Assembly (NCBI GenBank): GCA_021296015.1
Contig: JAGWBG010000250.1
Span: 1-5,230, forward strand
Direction of reading: 5' to 3'
DNA length: 5,230 nucleotides
Origin: Dehalococcoidia bacterium
GTDB lineage: Bacteria; Chloroflexota; Dehalococcoidia; Lucifugimonadales; JAGWBF01
Part shown: one piece after another, positions 1 to 4,899 of the stretch
Position numbering within the stretch: the stretch's first letter is position 1
How the letters are laid out: each line of letters begins with the position of its first letter
Translations under genes and position numbers: made by a program
Notes under the pieces: generated by a model
What the model saw: the letters and a program-made list of their open reading frames with translations, nothing else
Told to the model about the DNA's origin: nothing
Databases searched by the model: none

Positions 1-226
1 GATTGGCGATGATGCCCTCGGCCGGCCCTGCATAACCACCGCGAGCACCCCATACCCACAGTACCGCCCGCTCATCACCATCTGCGCTTGGATGCAAAAT
101 AGCTTTGATTTCTCCACGGACGGTGGTCAGCACAATTCCCTGTCCCGTGTCTCCCTCGTGGGGCGGCCCGGTGTCCACGCCGGAAATCGGTGGGGCGGGT
201 ACTTGTAGGGGTCTGCCTTGAGTCAT
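1..226 (-). CDS. Alpha/beta-hydrolase-like protein, N-terminal fragment (runs off left edge)
   Basis: Only the first 75 residues are present; the reading frame is open to the left edge. The start is the ATG at 226-224, with a GAAGG Shine-Dalgarno at 231-235. The first 30 residues are rich in Pro and Gly, with no signal peptide or membrane segment. Then comes a strand-turn-strand pattern (VLTTVRGEIKAILHP, about 32-46) and, after an acidic turn (DGDE), AVLWVWGARGGYAGPAEGI (54-72). This resembles the first strands and oxyanion-loop (HGxxG-like) region of alpha/beta-hydrolase esterases and dienelactone hydrolase relatives. The nucleophile and the rest of the triad would lie outside the window, so the family call is an inference from the N-terminus alone. 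It begins 39 nt after the amidohydrolase stop on the same strand and is probably co-transcribed from the promoter at 1482-1510, suggesting a shared hydrolytic pathway with an unknown substrate. Confidence 0.6.
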   Translation of the reverse strand, partial: MTQGRPLQVPAPPISGVDTGPPHEGDTGQGIVLTTVRGEIKAILHPSADGDERAVLWVWGARGGYAGPAEGIIAN

Positions 227-265
227 ATTGCCTTCACTTTTTGAGTGTTAGGATGTCCTGTGCGC

Positions 266-1444
266 TTACGTGACACGGCTTCCCCCTTGAAACACTGCCC
301 AGACGTTTCGCAGTGCCGCAGGGTCTGAGTGAGGGTCGCCGTCTATGAGGACCATGTCAGCCTGTTTGCCAACCTCTATGGTGCCCACTTCGTCAAGGAT
401 ACCAAGGAGATTAGCTGCCTCCCGGGTGGCCGACTCCAGTGCTGCTTTGAGACTCATGCCTGCATCTATCATCAGCTCCAGTTCCCGTGCGATGAATCCA
501 TGGCGCGCAGGGCAGCCGCCTGCGTCGGTCCCGGCGGCTATCTTCACGCCCTCTCTGAGCGCTCTCTTGAAGCTGGCTATGGAGTTTTCCTTACGGTCCA
601 GGGTGTCGGCCATCTGGTGCGCTGGCATACCGTACTGGTTCCCCAGGCGCTCTCGCGTGTCCCAGGTGGACATGGTGGGGATCATGTAAGTGCCCTTCTG
701 GGCCATTAACCGTATGGTCTCCTCGTCGGTATATGTCCCATGCTCAATGGAGTCTATCCCTGCCTCGACGGCCTGTTGGGTTCCCTCAAAGCCATGGCAA
801 TGGGCGGCGATTTTCAGTCCGGCTTCGTGTGCGGCTCGTACCGCCACGTTCAGGGCCTCCGGCCCAAGGCTGCCGAACTGCTCGCCATTGGCCCTGAACC
901 CCGTAGCGCCCACTTTAATCAGGCCCGCGCCGTTATCTATCTGGTCCCGGATTGCCAGGAGCAGTTCTTCAGGGGTCTCCGTCCTGCGGGTAAGACCGGC
1001 AGGCCATGTGCCGGGGTACTGCAACCACTCTCCGGCGGCTATGATACGAGGACCCATAATGGCCCCTGATGCTGTCCCCTTGGCGATGAGGATGTTGATT
1101 CCGTAACGTGCTCCTACGTCCCTCGCCGAGGTCACGCCGGACAAGAGGGCGCGTCTGGCATTCCCTACCGCCTTCAGGGTGAAAATCTCCTGGGTGTCGT
1201 CCAGAAGGCGGTCCATACTTTCCAGTCCACCATCGCCCGTGAAATGCTCGTGGCAGTCAATCATACCGGGGATTAGGGTCAACCCCTCTCCGTTGATGTC
1301 TTCCTGGTGCGCTTTTCTCTGTGGGCGAGCCGTCTCCTCTCCAATCCAGCTAATGGTCCCGTTGGTCACTTCTACGCTGACCCTGTTCGTGGGGTCGGCT
1401 CCGGTGCCGTCAATAAGCCGTGTGTTTCGGATTACCAGGTCCAT
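266..1444 (-). CDS. Metal-dependent amidohydrolase (COG1228, imidazolonepropionase/prolidase-like)
   Basis: A 392-residue cytoplasmic amidohydrolase-superfamily enzyme, normal family length. The N-terminal beta-sandwich strand reads MDLVIRNTRLIDGTG (1-15). The TIM-barrel metal site appears complete: HxH in GMIDCHEHF (H65, H67), the likely carboxylated lysine in LIKVGATG (K177), H215 in AAHCHG, H235 in IEHGTY and the catalytic aspartate D307 in GTDAGG. The C-terminal GTIEVGKQADMVLIDGDP (355-371) is the usual return strand. This ligand set is typical of binuclear COG1228 enzymes, which include Xaa-Pro and Xaa-Arg dipeptidases and cyclic-amide hydrolases; the substrate cannot be read from the sequence. 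The frame extends to an ATG at 1510, but the start at 1444 is chosen because GGGGAGG sits 5 nt upstream and a promoter overlaps the longer extension. First gene of a likely two-gene operon with the hydrolase to its left. Confidence 0.93.
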   Translation of the reverse strand: MDLVIRNTRLIDGTGADPTNRVSVEVTNGTISWIGEETARPQRKAHQEDINGEGLTLIPGMIDCHEHFTGDGGLESMDRLLDDTQEIFTLKAVGNARRALLSGVTSARDVGARYGINILIAKGTASGAIMGPRIIAAGEWLQYPGTWPAGLTRRTETPEELLLAIRDQIDNGAGLIKVGATGFRANGEQFGSLGPEALNVAVRAAHEAGLKIAAHCHGFEGTQQAVEAGIDSIEHGTYTDEETIRLMAQKGTYMIPTMSTWDTRERLGNQYGMPAHQMADTLDRKENSIASFKRALREGVKIAAGTDAGGCPARHGFIARELELMIDAGMSLKAALESATREAANLLGILDEVGTIEVGKQADMVLIDGDPHSDPAALRNVWAVFQGGSRVT

Positions 1445-1449
1445 GCCAG

Positions 1450-1456
1450 CCTCCCC
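1450..1456 (-). promoter_or_regulatory. Shine-Dalgarno of the amidohydrolase, deciding its start
   Basis: On the minus strand GGGGAGG is followed by 5 nt (CTGGC) and the ATG at 1444-1442. No comparable site precedes the alternative in-frame ATGs at 1483 and 1510, both of which lie inside promoter elements. Confidence 0.8.
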
Positions 1457-1481
1457 GTGTCCTGTTCTGGTGCTAGGCGGC

Positions 1482-1510
1482 ATACTACTACCCTGTCCAA
1501 TCAGTGTCAA
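1482..1510 (-). promoter_or_regulatory. Sigma70-like promoter for the amidohydrolase operon
   Basis: Minus strand: a perfect -35 TTGACA (plus-strand 1505-1510), a 17-nt spacer, and -10 TAGTAT (1482-1487; four of six consensus positions). The predicted transcript begins near 1475, leaving about 30 nt of leader that contains the GGGGAGG ribosome site. Spacing, distance to the gene and the perfect -35 agree, though no start-site data can be seen. Confidence 0.65.
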
Positions 1511-1531
1511 GCGCAGGTCTATCTCGGGAGT

Positions 1532-1543
1532 GCCCGGCCGGGC
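1532..1543. repeat. 12-bp perfect palindrome GCCCGGCCGGGC between divergent genes
   Basis: A fully self-complementary 12-mer 22 bp upstream of the leftward -35 and 7 bp before the rightward candidate extended -10. It could be an operator serving both promoters or a chance GC-rich palindrome. No regulator gene is present to support the first reading. Confidence 0.4.
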
Positions 1544-1549
1544 TTCAGG

Positions 1550-1558
1550 TGATAAAAT
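1550..1558 (+). promoter_or_regulatory. Possible extended -10 promoter for the YkgJ-type gene
   Basis: TGATAAAAT gives the TGn extension followed by TAAAAT (five of six matches to TATAAT). There is no good -35 at 16-18 nt upstream (GTGCCC), consistent with an extended -10 type but also with chance. The predicted leader to the ATG at 1631 would be about 65 nt. Confidence 0.35.
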
Positions 1559-1630
1559 GTCTGGGATGAAGTGTGAATCCCCCCCACGCGGTGCTCCTTA
1601 TTCAGGCCGATTAACACTTCCGGAGGGACG

Positions 1631-1966
1631 ATGGCACCCCACCTGATACCCGGACTGACTCCCGAAGATGCCAGTCGTATATGTATGGACCAGTGCAAGG
1701 CTGCGTGCTGTCGTGGTTGCCTGATCCTCACTCTGAAGGGGGAGGAGGTCGCGGCTTTCAGAGGGAAAGCAGCCGCTCTTGGTGTGGACGCAGTGATTAC
1801 CGAAGGGCCAGGCGGTGGGTGGGTACGCTTCACTGACCACCCTGGTGAACACTGCCCTATGCTGGATGATGCCACGTCTGCGTGCCGAATTTACGGTGAC
1901 AGGCCCCAGGGATGCCGGGACTTCCCCCAGAAGCTTACCCCTGGTTGTGCCATATCTGGAGGCTGA
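1631..1966 (+). CDS. YkgJ-type cysteine-cluster (putative Zn/Fe-chelating) protein
   Basis: A 111-residue protein with nine cysteines: C18, C22, C26, C27, C30, C75, C85, C95 and C106. The N-terminal CxxxCxxxCCxxC cluster and the C-terminal pattern HCPML...ACRIYGDRPQGCRDFP (74-99) match the YkgJ/CxxCxxCC family, annotated as zinc- or iron-chelating or Fe-S related. The biochemical role of the family is not established. Length fits a compact family member. A GGAGGG ribosome site lies just before the ATG (1622-1627). No signal peptide or membrane segment, so it is probably cytoplasmic. It is the only rightward gene here: divergent from the amidohydrolase and tail-to-tail with the 106-residue cytochrome-like gene, separated by 14 nt with no obvious terminator. 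Family assignment is firm; function is unknown. Confidence 0.88.
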   Translation: MAPHLIPGLTPEDASRICMDQCKAACCRGCLILTLKGEEVAAFRGKAAALGVDAVITEGPGGGWVRFTDHPGEHCPMLDDATSACRIYGDRPQGCRDFPQKLTPGCAISGG

Positions 1967-1980
1967 CCCGTAGCTTGTGC

Positions 1981-2301
1981 CTAGTCCTCGGGCATTCCAT
2001 CGTCTATCCATCTCTCGATTTCATCAATCTCGTCGCTGCTCAGGAATGGGCCTCCCCGGGGCATCCGAGGAATGGTTCCCATGCCTCTTCTGAGGAAGAT
2101 TATCAGATATGTCTCGCTGCCCGGCTTCCCGGGCTCGATAAGCTGCCTGGCGTATGGCTTGTTATTGGCCAATGACTGTGGTGTGTCCCAGTAGTAATCG
2201 TGTATTCCGGGTGCAGGCTCGCCGTGTCTGCTTATCCACCGCTCCATAACGTCTTCAAGCAGTTCCTTCACCCGTGACCACTTGACCTGCCCTTCACTCA
2301 T
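1981..2301 (-). CDS. Small haemless cytochrome c-like protein (hypothetical)
   Basis: A 106-residue protein I cannot assign to a named family. The N-terminal third is helical and charged (VKWSRVKELLEDVMERWIS, 6-24). From about residue 50 it follows the pattern seen at the end of many c-type cytochrome domains: PGKPGSETYLIIFLRRGMG, then RMPRGGPFLSSDEIDEIERWIDDGMP (79-104). That ending resembles the distal-methionine loop and final helix (MP-x-GG-x-x-LS-x-x-E-x-x-x-I-x-x-WI-x-x-G) of cytochrome c and planctomycete-type cytochromes. However, there are no cysteines, so no CXXCH haem site, and no signal peptide. The start has AGGAG 8 nt upstream (AAGG is nearer). Last of four leftward genes; a weak -10-like TATCAT lies upstream near 2326-2331 without a clear -35. 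Likely a real gene given its good ribosome site and bacterial-protein-like composition; function unknown. Confidence 0.75.
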   Translation of the reverse strand: MSEGQVKWSRVKELLEDVMERWISRHGEPAPGIHDYYWDTPQSLANNKPYARQLIEPGKPGSETYLIIFLRRGMGTIPRMPRGGPFLSSDEIDEIERWIDDGMPED

Positions 2302-2429
2302 ATCACCTTCTCCTGTGAATCAGGTATGATAGCGCCCGATGCCGTTGGAAATACTGTTGCAGGAAAGTCGAAGTCCCCCACTTGGTGGTTATGCTCTATG
2401 ACTCTGCCTGCGCTTCCTATCCCAGTTCT

Positions 2430-2443
2430 CTCCCAAATGGGAG
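2430..2443. repeat. Hairpin CTCCC-AAAT-GGGAG
   Basis: Six-base arms CTCCCA/TGGGAG separated by AA; in practice a 5-bp stem with an AAAT loop. Nested inside the 108-bp element. No U-tract follows on either strand, so it is not a classical terminator. Confidence 0.6.
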
Positions 2444-2457
2444 CGGGGACTCCGATT

Positions 2458-2478
2458 ACATCCCCTTGACGGGGGTGT
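2458..2478. repeat. Hairpin with 8-bp stem and 5-nt loop
   Basis: ACATCCCC (2458-2465) pairs with GGGGGTGT (2471-2478) around TTGAC, with one T-G wobble on the plus strand. Second internal hairpin of the 108-bp element. No U-run follows. Confidence 0.55.
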
Positions 2479-2529
2479 AGGAGCTTGGGGCACACTCTCT
2501 TTTCAGGGATAGGAAGCGGACTCGAGGTT

Positions 2530-3516
2530 CTAGTAATTGTCCTTCTGGTATACCAGAAGGCGGCCGCGGTTGCTGTCCGAGATGATGATTCTGCCGTCGT
2601 CATCTATTGCGATAGCCTTCGGACGCCATAGTACCCTTTCGGGCTCAAGGTCCCTCATCATGTTGCGCATTCGCTTCATGTCCGGGTTTGCGTTCAGTTT
2701 GTCCTGTCCCCAGCCTGACATGGTAGCGTCACCGGTGAAAGTGGTGATATGCCTTCCGTCGGGGGTTAGCACCTGGACTCGGTCGTTGCCCCAGTCCACT
2801 ATGTATATGTCTCCGTCCTTGTCAACGGCCATGCCCGTGGGGCGATTGAACTCTCCGACCCCATTACCCGGGGAGCCGTACTCTGCCAGGAACCGGCCGT
2901 CGGGAGTAAACTTCTGGACTCGGTCGTTGCGCCAGTCGGCCACGTATACGTCGCCTCTGCTGTCGAAGTTCAGGCCCCAGGGCAGGTTGAACTGGCCCTC
3001 ACCGCTGCCTGCGCTGCCCCATTTGCCCAGGAACTTTCCGTCCTTGGTGAACTTCTGGACACGGTTGTTGCCGCTGTCCACCACGTACAGGTTGTCGTCC
3101 TGGTCGAATCGTATGCCGGAGGGTTTGCTCAGCTCGCCTTCGCCGGACCCGGAAGTGCCCCACTTGCTCAGATACACCCCGTCCTTGTCGAAGACGGATA
3201 TGCGGTTGAGCCAGTCGTCTGAGACGTACACGTTCTGGTCGCTGTCCAGAGCGATGGAAATGGGCCAGTAGAGTTGGCCATCGCCGTCTCCGAACCTGCT
3301 GAACTCGCCTATGTACTCTTCGTTGATGGTCAGCATGGTAACTCGAACACCGTCGGGCCTGTACTCCCAGGACCGGTTTACCACGTAAATGATGCCATCA
3401 GGTCCCAAGGCCAGGTCCATGGGTTGTCTGAATCCTGCCCCGGAGAACTCGGCTCGACCGAGAGTGCGGTCGTAGTGGTATGTCTTTGTGGCTATACCGA
3501 AGAATACACTGCTCAT
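2530..3516 (-). CDS. NHL-repeat six-bladed beta-propeller protein
   Basis: A 328-residue protein built almost wholly of NHL repeats, beginning near residues 31, 84, 131, 178, 225 and 297, each with the form P-x-G-x-x-x-D-x-x-G-x-x-Y-V-x-D-x-x-N-x-R-V-Q-x-F. Six repeats make a closed propeller, a scaffold used for protein or ligand binding and in some lyases; no catalytic motif is recognised. A linker of about 35 residues with clustered methionines (M280, M283, M286, M287) separates blades 5 and 6. The frame includes a GTG at 3528, but the ATG at 3516 is preferred: TGAGG lies 6 nt upstream. An in-frame TAG at 3532-3534 rules out a longer N-terminus, so no signal peptide exists. It follows the DUF1501 gene after 215 nt on the same strand. 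Family call is firm; function is unknown. Confidence 0.93.
   Translation of the reverse strand: MSSVFFGIATKTYHYDRTLGRAEFSGAGFRQPMDLALGPDGIIYVVNRSWEYRPDGVRVTMLTINEEYIGEFSRFGDGDGQLYWPISIALDSDQNVYVSDDWLNRISVFDKDGVYLSKWGTSGSGEGELSKPSGIRFDQDDNLYVVDSGNNRVQKFTKDGKFLGKWGSAGSGEGQFNLPWGLNFDSRGDVYVADWRNDRVQKFTPDGRFLAEYGSPGNGVGEFNRPTGMAVDKDGDIYIVDWGNDRVQVLTPDGRHITTFTGDATMSGWGQDKLNANPDMKRMRNMMRDLEPERVLWRPKAIAIDDDGRIIISDSNRGRLLVYQKDNY
2541..2560. repeat. 20-bp perfect palindrome in the 3' end of the NHL gene
   Basis: CCTTCTGGTA followed by its exact reverse complement TACCAGAAGG: 10 + 10 bp, foldable as an 8-bp stem with a TATA loop. On the minus strand it encodes the end of the last blade (LVYQK) and stops 11 nt before the end of the gene. 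No U-tract follows on either strand. Possible roles are a protein-binding site, an mRNA 3'-end stem or part of the adjoining 108-bp element; none is proved. Confidence 0.7.
2773..3216 (-). repeat. Tandem 141-bp units encoding NHL blades 2-5
   Basis: Plus-strand segment CTGGACTCGGTCGTTG at 2773 and again at 2914, its variant CTGGACACGGTTGTTG at 3055, and a more diverged copy around CGGTTGAG near 3203 are spaced by exactly 141 bp (47 codons). The equal spacing and high nucleotide identity of neighbouring units indicate blade amplification by internal duplication. Confidence 0.8.
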
Positions 3517-3522
3517 AAATAA

Positions 3523-3526
3523 CCTC
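3523..3526 (-). promoter_or_regulatory. Shine-Dalgarno deciding the NHL gene start
   Basis: Minus-strand GAGG followed by TTATTT and the ATG at 3516-3514. The alternative GTG at 3528 overlaps this site and has no ribosome site of its own. Confidence 0.6.
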
Positions 3527-3549
3527 ACTGCCTAGTTGAGTTTCCGGTA

Positions 3550-3646
3550 TAGGCCGAACGGCGCATGGACATGCTTGCCTTTAGCGCTAACCGGTACTGC
3601 TCGGTGAGAGTGCTACTCTCGCGATCCGGCGCCGGCGTTCGGCGTA
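3550..3646. other. Intergenic inverted-repeat cluster upstream of the NHL gene
   Basis: The 215-nt gap between the DUF1501 and NHL genes holds no credible ORF but several dyads. GCCGAACG (3553-3560) pairs with CGTTCGGC (3636-3643), extended by TA/TA beyond one G-G mismatch. Inside lie GCATGGACATGC (3563-3574), the 10-bp palindrome TTAGCGCTAA (3581-3590), the hairpin GAGAGT-GCT-ACTCTC (3606-3620) and the palindrome CCGGCGCCGG (3626-3635). This could be the structured 5' leader of the NHL mRNA or a non-coding element. I found no convincing promoter in it. Confidence 0.4.
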
Positions 3647-3659
3647 CCCGATATTTGCC

Positions 3660-3690
3660 GGGGGACTGGAGCCGGAGGCTCTGGTCCCCC
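3660..3690. other. Strong stem-loop after the DUF1501 gene, possible terminator or 3' stabiliser
   Basis: GGGGGAC...GTCCCCC (7 bp) continues through two positions into GAGCC-GGA-GGCTC. As plus-strand RNA the whole arm is a 14-bp stem with two G-U pairs, followed by TTCTT. As minus-strand RNA, the direction of the flanking genes, the two positions become a CA/CA internal loop and no U-tract follows. It lies about 40 nt past the DUF1501 stop, a usual place for a 3'-end stem, but does not meet the classical intrinsic-terminator pattern in the expected direction. Confidence 0.45.
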
Positions 3691-3731
3691 TTCTTGACAT
3701 CAGTGCAGGTTGGGGATGTTCGTTTCAGATG

Positions 3732-4877
3732 TTAGTTAAGAAAATCGAGTTGCTCGAATGTGCCGCCTACGATTGGCTTCGAGTCCATCCCCAACCACTT
3801 CTCCAACATGGTGGCATAGACGCTGCGGAAGTCCACGGTATGCAGCAGGTCTCCACCGTCCTCCAGGTCTCCCTCTTTGAGGGATGGGTACTGGCCATAC
3901 AGCCCACCCTTCACGTGGTCGCCCATGACCCAGCAGACACCACCGGTGCCGTGGTCGGTTCCGCCGCCATTGTCCCTTGCTCTCCGGCCAAACTCGCTGA
4001 ACATGAACAGCAGAACTTCGTCTCCCCGGTGGTGCTCTTTCAAGTCCTCATAGAAGTCGGATACCGTCTCTGAGACCTGCCTCCACAGTCTGGCGTGATC
4101 GCCTGCCTGGTTGGCGTGGGTGTCAAAGGAGTTGTAGGGCGAGGTGGTGTAAAGAATCCGCGTACCGAGGTCTGCGAAATGCACCTGGGCTATTCCTCGC
4201 ATCCCCTGGGCTATGGGGTAGTTCCCGTACTCCACCGATGAGGAGTACATCTCCGGAGCCACCTTCAGGATGTCGGCGCCTTTCAGGGCAGACCGTCCCG
4301 TCTCCCATATATAGTCCATTATGGGGCCGGAGCCGATGGCAGGCGAGTACATCCGGGAGAATATGTCAAGGGCCTGAGACCTCTCTTCCTCGCCGGGGAT
4401 ACCTGTCAACAACCCGTAGGTAGCAAGGTTGCCCACCGAGGCCACCGGCACACCCGGGGCGGCCAGTGCTCTGGGCAGGCCGCGACCGAAGTTTACGCCT
4501 GTGAGTACGTTCTCATGGTTCGGGTCCAGGTCGCGAATGGTGCGGCCCAGCCATCCCTCGCTACCGATTGTGTCGGGCTCGCAGGTGTGCCAGATGTCCA
4601 TGGAGCGGAAGTGGGAGCGGCTGGGGTTCGGGTAGCCTACGCCCTGTATCACTGCCATGTTCCCCTGGTCGTATATCCCCTTCAACTCCGTCATGCTGGG
4701 ATGGAACCCGACCTCGTCGTTTATGCGAATCACCTGGTCTTCCGAGATTCCCAGAGTGTTCCTGTAGTCGTAATAGGTGGGGTTGTTATATGGGATTAGC
4801 GTGTTCAGGCCATCGTTGCCACCCGACAACGATAGGACTACGATAACGCGTTCCCTTTCGTTTCCGTTTGATGCCAT
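3732..4877 (-). CDS. DUF1501 family protein (alkaline phosphatase/sulfatase-like fold)
   Basis: A 381-residue DUF1501 (PF07394) protein. Recognisable blocks: VVLSLSGGNDGLNTLIPY (13-30), the nucleophile-side metal region of the alkaline-phosphatase-like fold; NPSRSHFRSMDIWHT (84-98); FDTHANQAGDHARLW (251-265); and LLFMFSEFGRRARDNGGGTDHG (289-310), with D308 and H309 as probable metal ligands; then TVDFRSVYATMLEKWLG (347-363) near the end. Reaction and substrate are unknown for the family. Most homologues I know carry a Tat signal; this one starts directly before the first core strand. An in-frame TAA at 4890-4892 and a perfect AAGGAGG 7 nt before the ATG fix that start. It follows the DUF1800 gene by 22 nt, the classic adjacent pair, so co-transcription and joint function are likely. 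Confidence 0.93.
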   Translation of the reverse strand: MASNGNERERVIVVLSLSGGNDGLNTLIPYNNPTYYDYRNTLGISEDQVIRINDEVGFHPSMTELKGIYDQGNMAVIQGVGYPNPSRSHFRSMDIWHTCEPDTIGSEGWLGRTIRDLDPNHENVLTGVNFGRGLPRALAAPGVPVASVGNLATYGLLTGIPGEEERSQALDIFSRMYSPAIGSGPIMDYIWETGRSALKGADILKVAPEMYSSSVEYGNYPIAQGMRGIAQVHFADLGTRILYTTSPYNSFDTHANQAGDHARLWRQVSETVSDFYEDLKEHHRGDEVLLFMFSEFGRRARDNGGGTDHGTGGVCWVMGDHVKGGLYGQYPSLKEGDLEDGGDLLHTVDFRSVYATMLEKWLGMDSKPIVGGTFEQLDFLN

Positions 4878-4884
4878 GATATGT

Positions 4885-4891
4885 CCTCCTT
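4885..4891 (-). promoter_or_regulatory. Perfect Shine-Dalgarno AAGGAGG of the DUF1501 gene
   Basis: AAGGAGG, then 7 nt, then ATG at 4877-4875. Overlaps an in-frame TAA (4890-4892), so translation cannot start further upstream in this frame. Confidence 0.85.
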
Positions 4892-4899
4892 ATACCAAA

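Larger units (their letters stand above)
2411..2518. repeat. 108-bp element bounded by 13-bp perfect inverted repeats
   Basis: CGCTTCCTATCCC (2411-2423) and its exact reverse complement GGGATAGGAAGCG (2506-2518) enclose 82 nt holding two compact hairpins (2430-2443 and 2458-2478). It fills most of the 228-nt gap between the NHL gene and the 106-residue gene and has no credible coding capacity. The shape fits a REP/MITE-like dispersed palindromic element; the CTCCC...GGGAG core resembles REP-like repeats common in many GC-rich bacteria. It could instead be a structured transcript region. No target-site duplication is evident. Confidence 0.6.

Noticed and set aside
329..1106. Several rightward frames of 109-138 codons opposite the amidohydrolase
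   Set aside because: They overlap one another and the catalytic core of a well-supported gene, and lack ribosome sites and family similarity.
1519..2011. Leftward frames opposite the YkgJ-type gene (118 and 137 codons)
   Set aside because: They are antisense to a gene with a clear family motif and ribosome site. Their translations are rich in Ser/Arg/Pro with no recognisable pattern.
2411..2518. CRISPR-like or tandem direct repeats
   Set aside because: The repeats here are inverted, present once each, and lack regular spacers.
2298..2603. Leftward 101-codon frame whose TGA overlaps the ATG of the 106-residue gene (ATGA), as in translational coupling
   Set aside because: It starts inside the NHL gene in another frame, runs through the 108-bp inverted-repeat element, has no ribosome site or internal ATG, and shows no family-like sequence. 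The ATGA overlap is probably coincidental.
2537..3522. Long rightward frames opposite the NHL gene (244 and 82 codons)
   Set aside because: Antisense shadows of the repeat-rich gene; the Ser/Pro/Arg-rich repetitive translation follows from the NHL codon pattern.
3693..3720. Perfect TTGACA on the plus strand, a possible rightward promoter
   Set aside because: No acceptable -10 lies 16-18 nt downstream and there is no rightward gene; it would only transcribe antisense to DUF1501.
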